From an uncultured Neptuniibacter sp. (GTDB taxonomy: Bacteria > Pseudomonadota > Gammaproteobacteria > Pseudomonadales > Balneatricaceae): DNA of 64,000 nucleotides. Within the stretch, counting starts at the first letter, position 1. The number at the start of each line of letters is the position of its first letter. A model generated the notes under the pieces. That model was not told where the DNA came from. It searched no databases and saw nothing but the letters and a program-made list of their open reading frames with translations. The stretch spans positions 62,001-126,000 of the forward strand of contig NZ_CANMIR010000002.1 of assembly GCF_947498015.1 (NCBI RefSeq). The letters are read 5' to 3'. A program made the position numbers and the translations under genes. Of the stretch, positions 18,410-27,556 are shown piece by piece.

Positions 18410-18877
18410 TTAGAACCAGCGGCGGACGCTCTGCTTATATTGGAGGTAGGTATCACCGAAGCGCTGCTCCAGATAATGTTCCTCTTTTCTAATTACCCAC
18501 TGGTAGAGGCAGAGCGTTGCTGGAATAACACTCAAGGTGATCCAAAGGCTGTTTAAGAGAAGCCCCGCACCCAGCGTCACAAGAATAAACGCCAGATAGA
18601 TCGGATTACGCGAGTAGGAGAAGATACCGCAGGTGATCAACTGTGAAGCGGGTTGCCAGGGCTCAATATGGGTTTTAGCACGCCAGAAATGAAGGGCCGC
18701 AGTGATCGCAATCAGCAGACCCGCGAGTATCAAAGCATAAGCCAGAAATGGCACTTCACTTAGCCCAAACAGCCCGGCCGGACGGACCGATTCTATCCCA
18801 TACCCCACCAGCGCAAAAAAAAGGTAGATCAAAGGCGGGGGGATTTTGACACCAGGGCCTCGGTCTTTTTGGCTCAT
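18410..18877 (-). CDS. Isoprenylcysteine carboxyl methyltransferase-like membrane protein
   Basis: A 155-residue integral membrane protein with about four helices and the ICMT/PEMT-family C-terminal motif GIFSYSRNPIYLAFILVTLG followed by RKEEHYLEQRFGDTYLQYK. Bacterial members are SAM-dependent methyltransferase-like proteins of unknown substrate. It is convergent with the GNAT gene, with only five bases between stops. Confidence 0.85.
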   Translation of the reverse strand: MSQKDRGPGVKIPPPLIYLFFALVGYGIESVRPAGLFGLSEVPFLAYALILAGLLIAITAALHFWRAKTHIEPWQPASQLITCGIFSYSRNPIYLAFILVTLGAGLLLNSLWITLSVIPATLCLYQWVIRKEEHYLEQRFGDTYLQYKQSVRRWF

Positions 18878-19027
18878 GCTCTCCCCTCTGATATTGATAG
18901 CTGCTTAGCTGTTGCGGTGCTCAGATTACGTTCGCATCAATCAATCGGTATTTAATCAATAACCTGATAGTGCGCTTACTCTTCCCTGCAACCTTAATGT
19001 TAGATTGTTCAAGAATCCACTGACGCT

Positions 19028-19936
19028 TTACGCATCCACAACCAGATGGTTCAGATAGGTTTCGAGTACCAGATTCGAACGCGCGCCCTTACGGGTGATC
19101 ACTGAGAACTGTGTTTCATACTGATACTGTTCAGGATTGAGGGCGCGCATACGCCCAAGCTGTACCCAGCGTTCTGCAAAGTGCTCAGGCAGGTAGCCGA
19201 TATACTGACCTGTCAGGATAAGGAACGCCACCCCTTCACGGTCAGTTGCTGTGGCAGTGGCTTTTAACTGTTGATAACAGGTTTTGATCTCTGGCGTCTG
19301 GGCATAGGCTGGCGCAACCGCATCCCACTGAGCTGGGTCCAGCTCCCTGTCATCACAGCCATAAAGAGGATGACTATCTGCACAGTAGAGTTTTGAACGT
19401 TCTTTATAGAGTGGCTGGTAGTTTAAACCTGAGAGTGAGCGAAGTGTCGGAACCATCCCCACATGAAGCTTCCCATCAAGCACCCCCATCTCGATCTCAT
19501 TCGGGGGAATCATGCGGATATTCACAACCACTTCCGGTCCTTGACGCTTGAGCTCTGCCAAGGCATTGGTGATCTCCATCTTAGGCATCGTTACCAGATT
19601 GTCTGTGATACCTATATTCAACTCACCAATGAGTTGAGTATGCAGCGTATTGACCTGCGTGCGAAAGGTTTCAATAGATGAGAGTAGCTCCAGTGTATAG
19701 TCATAGACTTGCTGACCCTCTTCTGTCAGAGCAAAACCTGAACGCCCCCTCTGGCAGAGCCGGAACCCAAGGCGATTCTCAAGATCTGACATCGCAAGGC
19801 TAATAGCAGATCGCGTGATATTCAGCTCTACTTCTGCGGCAGAAAAACCACCGCACTCCACGACCACTTTGTAGATCCGCAACATACGCAGATCAATATC
19901 TCCCAGTTGCCCAATGGTTTTTTTCTGTTTCTTCAT
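19028..19936 (-). CDS. LysR family regulator, probable controller of the TRAP and bauA genes
   Basis: A 302-residue LysR protein with the helix-turn-helix at residues 19-60 (LRIYKVVVECGGFSAAEVEL, then AISLAMSDLENRLGFRLC) and a substrate-binding domain. It is divergent from the TRAP operon. The gap contains an 18-base palindrome (20011-20028), and a copy with the same geometry lies before the aminotransferase gene at 27.5 kb. The inducer is unknown but may be an omega-amino acid or related compound. Confidence 0.9.
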   Translation of the reverse strand: MKKQKKTIGQLGDIDLRMLRIYKVVVECGGFSAAEVELNITRSAISLAMSDLENRLGFRLCQRGRSGFALTEEGQQVYDYTLELLSSIETFRTQVNTLHTQLIGELNIGITDNLVTMPKMEITNALAELKRQGPEVVVNIRMIPPNEIEMGVLDGKLHVGMVPTLRSLSGLNYQPLYKERSKLYCADSHPLYGCDDRELDPAQWDAVAPAYAQTPEIKTCYQQLKATATATDREGVAFLILTGQYIGYLPEHFAERWVQLGRMRALNPEQYQYETQFSVITRKGARSNLVLETYLNHLVVDA

Positions 19937-20010
19937 AGTGATCTCAACCTAATTAAAACAGTGATATCCCGCTGATAGCCATAAGCTTACCTTAACTTTA
20001 CCGACTTTAA

Positions 20011-20028
20011 GTTAAGTAGTTACTTAAC
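20011..20028. promoter_or_regulatory. Likely LysR operator between regulator and TRAP genes
   Basis: GTTAAGTAGTTACTTAAC is a near-perfect palindrome with eight-base arms. Extra half-sites (CTTAAC at 19991 and TTTAAG just before) lie beside it. It is 75 bases from the LysR start and about 130 from dctP. The GTTAAG-N6-CTTAAC form recurs at 27524-27541. Confidence 0.7.
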
Positions 20029-20155
20029 TGTATGACAGTTTTTTCAAATTTATTCAAAAAAACACCTGATTCATAGTTGATCAACCTGCTGAGTGAGAGC
20101 AAAACCAACTCAGCAAGGTGACGAATTGACCGTAAAAAAAAAATTAGAGGTCGCT

Positions 20156-21175
20156 ATGACAATTTCTACAAAGATTAAACACACGCTCTCCGCGTGCACC
20201 CTTGCAGCAACATTAACTTTGCCTGCAACACAAACCGCCAATGCCGGTGATGAGTTTATGCTTGCTCACGCATATCCCACCGACCATATTTTCCATCTAG
20301 CCTCCACCACCTTTACAGATCAGCTTAAAGCTCAGAACTCTACTCTGAATATTGATTACCATCCCGGTGGCGACCTCGGAGATTGGGCATCCATCTTCGA
20401 ACAGAGCATGGAGGGTGTTATCCCGATGTCCATGACATTCGCCGCATCCGAGTTTGATGAGCGACTGGATCTGTCCTGGTTGGGCTATGTTGTTGATAAT
20501 TGGGATGACGCTCGGAAGGTTTATGGTCCCAACGGTAAGATGACCGCTGTTTATAACGAGATCATGAGTGATCTGGATCTGGTTGTACTGGGAACGATCC
20601 CAACAGGGTTTGGCTCTGTTGCGATCCGTAAAGGTGTAGACCGCGTACCCACTAACTTCCCTGAAGATACCAAAGGGATTCAGATGCGCGTCCCGCCCGT
20701 GGCGATCGGTATCGAGCGTTTCAAAAACTGGGGCTTTACCGCAGTACCTATGCCATTCTCTGAGTTATATACAGCCCTGCAATTGGGCACTGTAGATGGA
20801 CGTGCATTTGGCCCATCGGTCGAGATCTGGCAGATGCGTGATGTTCTCTCCGCTTATATTCTTACCCGCGATTACTTTGAACATGCATTCTGGGTTGTCA
20901 ACAAGAACTGGCTGGACGAGCTATCTGAAGAGGAGCGTAGCAAACTGCTCGCGGCGGCTGATGCAACTCTTAACCAGATCTGGGATGAGGCGCAATCCGT
21001 GGATGAAAACTTCCTGAAGCAGGTGCGTGAAGCAGGTATCAATGTTGTTGAGTTAAACCCGCAGCAGTTGGATAAAGCTAAGCAAGCGCTTTACGCCAAC
21101 GAATGGCCCTACATGGAAGGTATTGTTGGCCCGAAAATTATGGGCATGATGCGCGAAATCGCTGGCATCAACTGA
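20156..21175 (+). CDS. dctP: TRAP transporter solute-binding protein DctP
   Basis: A 339-residue periplasmic binding protein. The ATG at 20156 is chosen because GAGG lies seven bases upstream and the result is a normal signal peptide ending in TANA. Family features are HPGGDLGDWASIFEQSMEG, the substrate-binding arginine region KGIQMRVPPVAIG, and the SELYTALQLGTVDG motif. The ligand is not evident; the link to bauA/mmsA suggests an organic acid or amino-acid-derived compound. Confidence 0.92.
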   Translation: MTISTKIKHTLSACTLAATLTLPATQTANAGDEFMLAHAYPTDHIFHLASTTFTDQLKAQNSTLNIDYHPGGDLGDWASIFEQSMEGVIPMSMTFAASEFDERLDLSWLGYVVDNWDDARKVYGPNGKMTAVYNEIMSDLDLVVLGTIPTGFGSVAIRKGVDRVPTNFPEDTKGIQMRVPPVAIGIERFKNWGFTAVPMPFSELYTALQLGTVDGRAFGPSVEIWQMRDVLSAYILTRDYFEHAFWVVNKNWLDELSEEERSKLLAAADATLNQIWDEAQSVDENFLKQVREAGINVVELNPQQLDKAKQALYANEWPYMEGIVGPKIMGMMREIAGIN

Positions 21176-21198
21176 TCCTAATATCAGGAAACTATCCG

Positions 21199-21267
21199 GT
21201 ATCACTCGCGCCAACGGTGTCACAACCAGAGAGGCCATGCAGGCGGAGTTAATCCCGCGAGTGATAC
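21199..21267 (+). other. Long intercistronic hairpin between dctP and dctQ
   Basis: Perfect 12-base arms (GTATCACTCGCG at 21199-21210 and CGCGAGTGATAC at 21256-21267) enclose 45 bases. Such structures after a binding-protein gene usually protect its message and lower expression of the membrane subunits. Confidence 0.7.
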
Positions 21268-21297
21268 TTCCTGTTGACCCATATCAGGATCAGAACC

Positions 21298-21957
21298 ATG
21301 AACCCGAAAAAACGCTCTACCATAGACTCTGTTGCTGAGGCTAAGATCTACGATTACGATCCAAACCTCAGTAAACATCCGATCCCGCCGCATCTTCACG
21401 CTGTCCCGGAATCAGCAAATAACCGATTAGACACTCACCTGATGCGCTTTGAGCGCATGCTGAATTGGATCTTCCGCAGTCTCATGCTCACAACCGGCTT
21501 AGGCCTGGCACTGCTGATGTTCGCTCAGGTCATCATGCGCTATGTTTTGCAATCTCCATTCAATGGTATCGAAGAGGCCGCTATTCTCCTTGCGGTCTGG
21601 ATCTATTTTCTCGGAATGGGCTACGCCACCCGGGAACGAGAACATATCCATGGCGGCATTGTCAGCCTGGTCGTAAAAGACCCATTCAAAGTTAATATGA
21701 TCCGCTTCGTAGGCTCTATCACCTGTATGATCGCGGCCATTATCTTTGGATATTTTGCCTGTAAATACGCCTTGAAAGAGATTGATCGAGGTCGTGTCAG
21801 TATCAATCTACGGTGGCCTAGGGGCTTCTGGAGCGCCAGCATGATTGTCGGATTTGCGATGATGGTCGGCTACTTCCTGCTCGAAACCATCAACGAATTC
21901 AGAGACCTGCGCCGAACATACCGCGCACGCCAGAACGTAAGGGAGACCGTCCAATGA
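21298..21957 (+). CDS. dctQ: TRAP transporter small permease DctQ
   Basis: A 219-residue four-helix membrane subunit with a family-typical RYVLQSPFNGIEEAAILLAVW segment and the GYATREREHIHGGIVS loop. The ATG at 21298 follows ATCAGGAT. The N-terminal cytoplasmic extension of about 55 residues is longer than in many DctQ proteins. Its stop overlaps the dctM ATG (ATGA). Confidence 0.9.
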   Translation: MNPKKRSTIDSVAEAKIYDYDPNLSKHPIPPHLHAVPESANNRLDTHLMRFERMLNWIFRSLMLTTGLGLALLMFAQVIMRYVLQSPFNGIEEAAILLAVWIYFLGMGYATREREHIHGGIVSLVVKDPFKVNMIRFVGSITCMIAAIIFGYFACKYALKEIDRGRVSINLRWPRGFWSASMIVGFAMMVGYFLLETINEFRDLRRTYRARQNVRETVQ

Positions 21958-23255
21958 CCCTGTTTCTGATCGCGATGGCCGTAGTCGTCGTACTTATTTT
22001 AATTGAGATCCCTGTTGCCTTCGCATTTGGTATTGGCGCTGTGCTGTTTGCTTTTACCACCGGTAACAACATCTCATTCCTGATTCCCCACGGATTTAAA
22101 ACTGCCAGTGGGTTTGCGCTCCTGGCATTACCGCTGTTTATCTTTGCAGGTTTATTGATGGCCGAAGGCGGGATATCAGAACGGCTACTGAACTTTGTAA
22201 ACTCAATCGTCGGTCGTATTAAAGGTGGACTGGGAGCCGTAACCGTACTCACCTGTGCGCTATTTGGTGCTATCTCAGGCAGCTCTTCAGCGGCTATCGC
22301 TGCTGTTGGCCAGATTATGATCCCCCGGATGATCCGCGAAGGTTATCCTGAAGGTCATGCGACCGCTCTGGTGGCTTGTTCATCCGTACTTGCACTGCTG
22401 ATTCCTCCCAGTATTCCTATGATCGTTTTCTCAATCACCGGTGGACTCTCTGTTGGCGCTGCATTCCTTTCTACGATTATTCCCGGCATCCTGCTCACAC
22501 TGCTCTATTGCCTATTGAACATGTGGTTTCTACGCAATAATCAGAACATTAAAGTGGACGCCCCTCTCCCCTTTAAACAGGCGGTCACCGGTGTAGCTAA
22601 AACCGGATACCATGCGGCTTTTGCACTGCTGATGCCACTCATTATCCTGGGTGCTATTTACAGCGGTATTGCAACACCAACCGAAGCCGCCGCCATTGCG
22701 GTGATCTATGCAATTCCGGTGGGATTATTTATCTACAGAGGCATGTCGATCAAGAGTCTGAGCGCCGTGACTGTACGTGCGGTTACTATGACGGGCTCGA
22801 TTATGGCGGTTCTGTTTTTCCTGTTTATCATGAGCCGTGCGATGATTTTGGAACAGGTTCCACGTGATCTTGCTCAGGCCCTCCTACAGGTTTCTGAGAA
22901 CAAGTATGTTCTGTTACTGTTGATCAATCTGCTGTTATTGTTGATTGGTATGATCGTTGATGATATCTCCGGCAGTGTACTGGCCGCGATCATATTCCTA
23001 CCCATCATCAATGAGCTGGGCATTGATCCGATACACTTTGCAGCCGTTGTTGGCGTTAACCTGGGATTAGGCAATGTCTCCCCTCCCTGCGCCCCGATGC
23101 TCTATATGGCTGGCGGAGTCAGTAAGCTATCGCTGGACAGATATATCACTCCAACCGTGAAATTCCTCTGCCTGGGGCACCTGCCCATGGTCTTTCTGGT
23201 CACGTTTGTTCCAGAGTTATCTCTATTTTTGCCAAAACTTCTACTGGGCTATTAA
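21954..23255 (+). CDS. dctM: TRAP transporter large permease DctM
   Basis: A 433-residue, 12-helix sodium-coupled transport subunit. DctM hallmarks are GFALLALPLFIFAGLLMAEG, GAISGSSSAAIAAVGQIMIP, PPSIPMIVFSI, TPTEAAAIAVIYA, and GLGNVSPPCAPML. Translationally coupled to dctQ, and followed by an intrinsic terminator. Confidence 0.95.
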   Translation: MTLFLIAMAVVVVLILIEIPVAFAFGIGAVLFAFTTGNNISFLIPHGFKTASGFALLALPLFIFAGLLMAEGGISERLLNFVNSIVGRIKGGLGAVTVLTCALFGAISGSSSAAIAAVGQIMIPRMIREGYPEGHATALVACSSVLALLIPPSIPMIVFSITGGLSVGAAFLSTIIPGILLTLLYCLLNMWFLRNNQNIKVDAPLPFKQAVTGVAKTGYHAAFALLMPLIILGAIYSGIATPTEAAAIAVIYAIPVGLFIYRGMSIKSLSAVTVRAVTMTGSIMAVLFFLFIMSRAMILEQVPRDLAQALLQVSENKYVLLLLINLLLLLIGMIVDDISGSVLAAIIFLPIINELGIDPIHFAAVVGVNLGLGNVSPPCAPMLYMAGGVSKLSLDRYITPTVKFLCLGHLPMVFLVTFVPELSLFLPKLLLGY

Positions 23256-23679
23256 TAGAACAAACCGCATTCATCCTATCCACACATCACTCTAATCTTA
23301 CGCCACCGCAAGGTGGCGCTTTTTCTTCCTCTTCAGGTGTGACGAACATCGTGACCGTTCTAAAATTGAAGCCTCATATGCAACCTCTACCATAGGGTGA
23401 TAGATGACAGCCAAGGTCCTGTACAGATCACCATTCCGACTCATAGGAAAGGAGTTATAAAAAATGGGTATTAGAAAGATCTGGCCGAATTCAAAGCGAG
23501 GGGTGTACTGAATTAACTTTGCATTTGGTTTGAATTTCCAAAGTCTTCTCTCGGTAAAAAGCAGAACTGGAGCAGAATTCAAAGAACGGCAGCAAAGTGC
23601 CAAAAGCTGGCATAGAAAATAGGTCGGCTAATTATCCAGAGCGCGCATAAAATACAAGTATTCGTTATTGTTTTTAAGT
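23256..23679. other. Gap between the TRAP operon and the lipoprotein gene
   Basis: About 420 bases. It holds the TRAP terminator at its left end. A 101-codon minus-strand reading frame (23298-23603) runs through that terminator, has no recognisable similarity, and is not supported. Nothing else was recognised. Confidence 0.5.
23301..23324 (+). terminator. Intrinsic terminator of the TRAP operon
   Basis: CGCCACC / GGTGGCG stem with a GCAA tetraloop, followed by CTTTTTC, 46 bases after the dctM stop. Confidence 0.92.
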
Positions 23680-24150
23680 TCATTTTGTCGCAATCTGCGA
23701 CTTGTAGATTGACCACCATTCAGATTCAAATGGATATCGACGTCCGTCACTTAGCTCAATGTAACCCAATGCCACCGGTGCTGCAGTTTCCATCCCGTAT
23801 TCATGAACTCGTTCAATTTGGATATGACTACCATCGACAATCCCTACTATCTCGTAAAAACCGTTTGGAGTGTCTGGAGGTTTTATTTTCCCAGATATAA
23901 TGTTAACCGCTCGTTCTGAGGGCATTAAGGTGAGCTTGTAGCCATCACTAAAGCTGGTGAGCGGGTCATAAGGGTCTCGCATCAAGAACCAAGTTCTTTC
24001 TCCTGAGAGAAGGATTAGTTTGTGACTGACAAGTGTTTCAAAATCATCTTTATTGGACAAATCGGACGTTAAAAGGGAACGGCCTCCACAACCAAGGAGC
24101 AAAATGGATAGGCTGATAGCTAAGATAGAATTACGCATAGCTAACATCAT
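23680..24150 (-). CDS. Predicted lipoprotein of unknown function
   Basis: A protein of about 156 residues with a lipoprotein signal (SILAISLSILLLGCGG, lipobox LLGC), so the mature chain starts at the cysteine and is membrane-anchored. The rest has no family I recognise. The start could be at 24150, 24147 or 24138; none has a good ribosome-binding site. It stands alone between the TRAP and bau units and may be a recent or poorly expressed gene. Confidence 0.6.
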   Translation of the reverse strand: MMLAMRNSILAISLSILLLGCGGRSLLTSDLSNKDDFETLVSHKLILLSGERTWFLMRDPYDPLTSFSDGYKLTLMPSERAVNIISGKIKPPDTPNGFYEIVGIVDGSHIQIERVHEYGMETAAPVALGYIELSDGRRYPFESEWWSIYKSQIATK

Positions 24151-24551
24151 AGACTAGCAATGCGGTATGAGAAAGATTGGGTTCTAAACATTAGTCACTA
24201 TGTCTCCTTAGGGTAGAACTCTTGTGAGTTCAGTGGGTCAACGCAACACGCTATCTTTAATTAAAAGGTGGAGTGATGAATGATAGTTAGAAGAGCCAGA
24301 TAGATCAGCCCATAGGCAAAAGCGATGCAGCCGGAGAGATCTAAACCCACTTCGATTGGGATACTGCTGAGACACCAACGGTGATTGACGCTGCTATTTG
24401 AGCTAATGAAGACAGAGACAAAAAAGGCAGGTTCGGTATGCCGAAACCTGCCAAAGGAAGCATCACTTACCAGTGCGAAAAACATCTTTCGCGAAGTGAT
24501 ATTGAAACAATCCTATGGGGTATAGGATCAGTGGACCTCTTGAGGAAAACC
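24151..24551. other. Gap before the mmsA end
   Basis: About 400 bases. It contains the terminator of the mmsA transcript at 24426-24452. A small minus-strand frame (24261-24485) ends in a hydrophobic stretch (GLDLSGCIAFAYGLIYLALL) that might be a remnant of a membrane protein, but it overlaps the terminator and is not called. Confidence 0.4.
24426..24452 (-). terminator. Intrinsic terminator of bauA-mmsA transcript
   Basis: On the minus strand, GGCAGGTTTCGG pairs with CCGAACCTGCC (one bulged base) and is followed by TTTTTT. It lies 100 bases after the mmsA stop. Confidence 0.85.
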
Positions 24552-26045
24552 TTAACTTGGGAATGCGAATGACACCCCTTCTCGTACCCCGCTGGAAGGC
24601 CAGCGCTGTGTGATCGTTTTACGCTTAGTGTAGAACCGGACCGCATCCGGACCATAAGCATGCAGATCACCAAACAGGGAGCGCTTCCAACCACCAAAGC
24701 TGTGGTACGAAACAGGTACGGGCAGTGGCACATTAATCCCTACCATACCGACTTGAATATGATCAGAGAAATAGCGTGCAGCCTCACCATCACGTGTAAA
24801 AATACAGGTACCGTTTCCATATTCATGATCGTTGATCAGCTGCATCGCATCTTCCATAGTGTTTGCACGTACAACCTGTAATACCGGACCAAAGATCTCC
24901 TCCTGATAGCTGACCATCTCAGAGGTCACACGGTCGATCAACGTTGCTCCGACAAAGAAACCATTTTCAAACCCTGCCACTTCAGGCGCACGACCATCAA
25001 CAACAACCTGAGCACCGTCTGCTTCTGCGCTGTTAATATAGCCAACAACTTTCTCCTGATGAGCTCGGGTAATCACCGGTCCAAAGTCATTAGATCTCTC
25101 ACTGAATGCGCCCACTTTTAGCGGTTTCATCGCTTCAGTCAACTTGGATACAAGCGTATCTGCAGCTTCATCGCCAACAGCAACTGCAACCGATAGTGCC
25201 ATACAGCGTTCACCCGATGATCCAAACGCAGCACCTAAAAGCTGGTTCACAGCATTATCCATATCAGCATCAGGCATCACGATCGCGTGGTTTTTAGCAC
25301 CGCCCAACGCCTGGCAACGCTTACCGTGCGCATTGGCTGTGCTGTAGATATACTCCGCAATCGGTGTCGAACCGACAAAACTCACAGCTTTAATGCGCTC
25401 ATCTGTTAGCAGAATATCAACCGCTTCTTTATCGCCATTTACTACGTTCAGAACGCCTTTGGGGAGACCCGCTTCATGTAGCAGTTCAGCAATAAACATC
25501 GTTGAAGATGGATCACGCTCGGATGGTTTCAGTATGAAGGTGTTACCACAGGCGATCGCCATCGGATACATCCACAGTGGCACCATCGCTGGAAAGTTAA
25601 ACGGTGTGATACCGGCAACAACACCTAAAGGCTGAAACTCACTCCAGGAATCTATGCCGGGACCGACATTACGACTATGCTCGCCTTTGAGCAGTTCCGG
25701 TGCACCACAAGCGTATTCAACATTTTCGATCCCTCGGATCAACTCGCCCATTGCATCGTGGTGGATTTTGCCATGCTCTTCACCGATCATCTCGCAGATC
25801 TTATCGGCATTCTCTTCGAGCAGGGCTTTAAAACGGAACATAATCTGCGCACGTTTAGCTGGCGGAGTATCACGCCATGCAGGAAAAGCGGCCTGAGCTG
25901 AAGCGATGGCACGTTCAACCGTACCAGCACATGCCAGAGAGACCTGCTTTGATGCTTCACCCGTAGATGGGTTGTAAATATCCTGAGCGCGAGATGCATC
26001 GTTAAGAATAGCGCCGTCAATCAGATGTCCGATTGTTGTAGTCAT
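24552..26045 (-). CDS. mmsA: CoA-acylating (methyl)malonate-semialdehyde dehydrogenase
   Basis: A 497-residue aldehyde dehydrogenase converting malonate or methylmalonate semialdehyde to acetyl- or propionyl-CoA with CO2 release. The family's GVVAGITPFNFPAMVPLWMY and the catalytic cysteine in GSSGERCMALSVAV (about residue 285) are present. The order bauA then mmsA suggests the BauC role, oxidising the malonate semialdehyde made by the aminotransferase. Valine or inositol routes are alternatives, but none of their other genes is nearby. Confidence 0.93.
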   Translation of the reverse strand: MTTTIGHLIDGAILNDASRAQDIYNPSTGEASKQVSLACAGTVERAIASAQAAFPAWRDTPPAKRAQIMFRFKALLEENADKICEMIGEEHGKIHHDAMGELIRGIENVEYACGAPELLKGEHSRNVGPGIDSWSEFQPLGVVAGITPFNFPAMVPLWMYPMAIACGNTFILKPSERDPSSTMFIAELLHEAGLPKGVLNVVNGDKEAVDILLTDERIKAVSFVGSTPIAEYIYSTANAHGKRCQALGGAKNHAIVMPDADMDNAVNQLLGAAFGSSGERCMALSVAVAVGDEAADTLVSKLTEAMKPLKVGAFSERSNDFGPVITRAHQEKVVGYINSAEADGAQVVVDGRAPEVAGFENGFFVGATLIDRVTSEMVSYQEEIFGPVLQVVRANTMEDAMQLINDHEYGNGTCIFTRDGEAARYFSDHIQVGMVGINVPLPVPVSYHSFGGWKRSLFGDLHAYGPDAVRFYTKRKTITQRWPSSGVREGVSFAFPS

Positions 26046-26084
26046 AATAGTAGTACTCTTAATCTGTATTTATTTTTAGATGGA

Positions 26085-27431
26085 TTAGTCCAGCTCTGAG
26101 ATGGAATCACCCAGTGCATTAATCAGGCTGTCAATCTCTTCGATTTCAGTGGTAAAGGGCATACCCAACTGAATGGTGTCTCCGCCATAACGAACATAGA
26201 AGCCTTTCTCCCAACACTTCATCGCAACCTGATAGGGGCGTAATGCCGGCTCACCAGGGGCTGATTCGAGAGTCAACGCACCCGCCAGGCTGCAGTTACG
26301 AATATCTGATACATACTGAGTGCCTTTCAGGCTATGTAGCATCTCTTCAAACTGTGGCGCGATAGATTGAACGCGCTCAATCAGCTTATCGTTCTGCAGA
26401 ATATCCAGCGAAGCGAGGCCTGCAGCGCAGGCTACTGGATGCGCTGAGTAGGTATAACCGTGTGGCAGCTCCAGCATGTAATCCGGACCACCGGTTTCCA
26501 TAAAGGTGTCGTAGATCTCCTGTTTTGCAATAACAGCTCCCATGGGTACGACACCATTGGTCAGCTGTTTCGCAGTGGTCATCAGATCCGGGGTTACTCC
26601 AAATACTTCTGCACCGGTTGGTGCCCCCATGCGCCCAAATGCCGTAATGACCTCATCAAATATCAGCAGGATATTGTGTTTGTCACAGATCTCACGCAGA
26701 CGTTTCAGATAACCTTTTGGTGGAGGTATTACCCCGGCAGAACCAGCCACAGGCTCAACAATGACCGCAGCAATATTGGAGGCATCATGGATCGCAACCA
26801 GGTTCTCTAGTTCATCCGCCAGATGGGCACCCGTTTCCGGGCAGCCTTTAACAAAACGGTTCTCGGGTATCTGTGTATGCGGCAGATGAATTGCATCGAT
26901 CCCCTGACCATAGATAGTTCGATTGGGGCCGATCCCTCCGACGCTGATGCCGCCAAAGTTAACCCCGTGATAGCCTTTAGAACGCCCGATTAGGCGGGTT
27001 TTACTGCCCTGCCCCTTTTTACGCCAGTATGCGCGTGCAATTTTCAAAGCGGTTTCAACCGATTCCGACCCCGAACCGGTGAAGAACACTCGGTTTAATG
27101 TATCCGGCATCATCTCGGTGATACGATGGGCCAGCTCAAAAGATTTTGGATGCCCGTATTGAAACGCAGGAGCGTAATCCAGCTCTTTCAGCTGCTGACT
27201 AACCGCTTCAGTAATCTCCGGGCGGCTATGACCTGCACCACAGGTCCAGAGACCTGAGAGCCCATCAAAGATTTTTCGACCATCAGCAGAGGTGTAGTAG
27301 TTCCCCTCCGCAGAGACAATCATTCGTGGGTCTTTTTTGAAATCACGGTTACCCGTGAATGGCATCCAATGAGCATCTAACTGTTCAGATGACAACCCGA
27401 CCTGGGCTAGCACTTCATTTTTATTATTCAT
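26085..27431 (-). CDS. bauA: Omega-amino acid:pyruvate aminotransferase (beta-alanine type)
   Basis: A 448-residue class III PLP aminotransferase. The opening LDAHWMPFTGNRDFKKDPR and the GLSGLWTCGAGHSRPEI stretch match the Pseudomonas omega-amino acid:pyruvate enzyme closely. The PLP lysine is in TTAKQLTNG (about residue 290), and DEVITAFGR holds the cofactor aspartate. It probably moves the amino group of beta-alanine to pyruvate, giving malonate semialdehyde (for MmsA) and L-alanine. Taurine or polyamine substrates are possible. A palindrome like that of the TRAP operon lies about 95 bases upstream. Confidence 0.93.
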   Translation of the reverse strand: MNNKNEVLAQVGLSSEQLDAHWMPFTGNRDFKKDPRMIVSAEGNYYTSADGRKIFDGLSGLWTCGAGHSRPEITEAVSQQLKELDYAPAFQYGHPKSFELAHRITEMMPDTLNRVFFTGSGSESVETALKIARAYWRKKGQGSKTRLIGRSKGYHGVNFGGISVGGIGPNRTIYGQGIDAIHLPHTQIPENRFVKGCPETGAHLADELENLVAIHDASNIAAVIVEPVAGSAGVIPPPKGYLKRLREICDKHNILLIFDEVITAFGRMGAPTGAEVFGVTPDLMTTAKQLTNGVVPMGAVIAKQEIYDTFMETGGPDYMLELPHGYTYSAHPVACAAGLASLDILQNDKLIERVQSIAPQFEEMLHSLKGTQYVSDIRNCSLAGALTLESAPGEPALRPYQVAMKCWEKGFYVRYGGDTIQLGMPFTTEIEEIDSLINALGDSISELD

Positions 27432-27523
27432 TTCGCTACCTCATAATTCTGCAGCATTAATCAAACTATGAGGTCATTATCGCGCAGCTTAAATTTAGTT
27501 AAATTCAAACTTTCTGAAGCTAT

Positions 27524-27541
27524 GTTAAGCAAAAGCTAAAC
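27524..27541. promoter_or_regulatory. Likely LysR operator before bauA
   Basis: GTTAAGCAAAAGCTAAAC is an inverted repeat GTTAAG-N6-CTAAAC. It has the same half-site and spacing as the operator at 20011-20028 and differs in one base of the second arm. It lies about 95 bases from the bauA start, and other TTAAATT elements lie between it and bauA. Confidence 0.55.
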
Positions 27542-27556
27542 AATAAAACGTGCGTA

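Noticed and set aside
23298..23603. A 101-codon minus-strand reading frame
   Set aside because: It runs through the TRAP terminator, has no recognisable family, and lacks a good ribosome-binding site.
24261..24485. A 74-codon minus-strand frame with a hydrophobic end
   Set aside because: It overlaps the mmsA terminator and shows no start signal; at most a remnant of a membrane protein.
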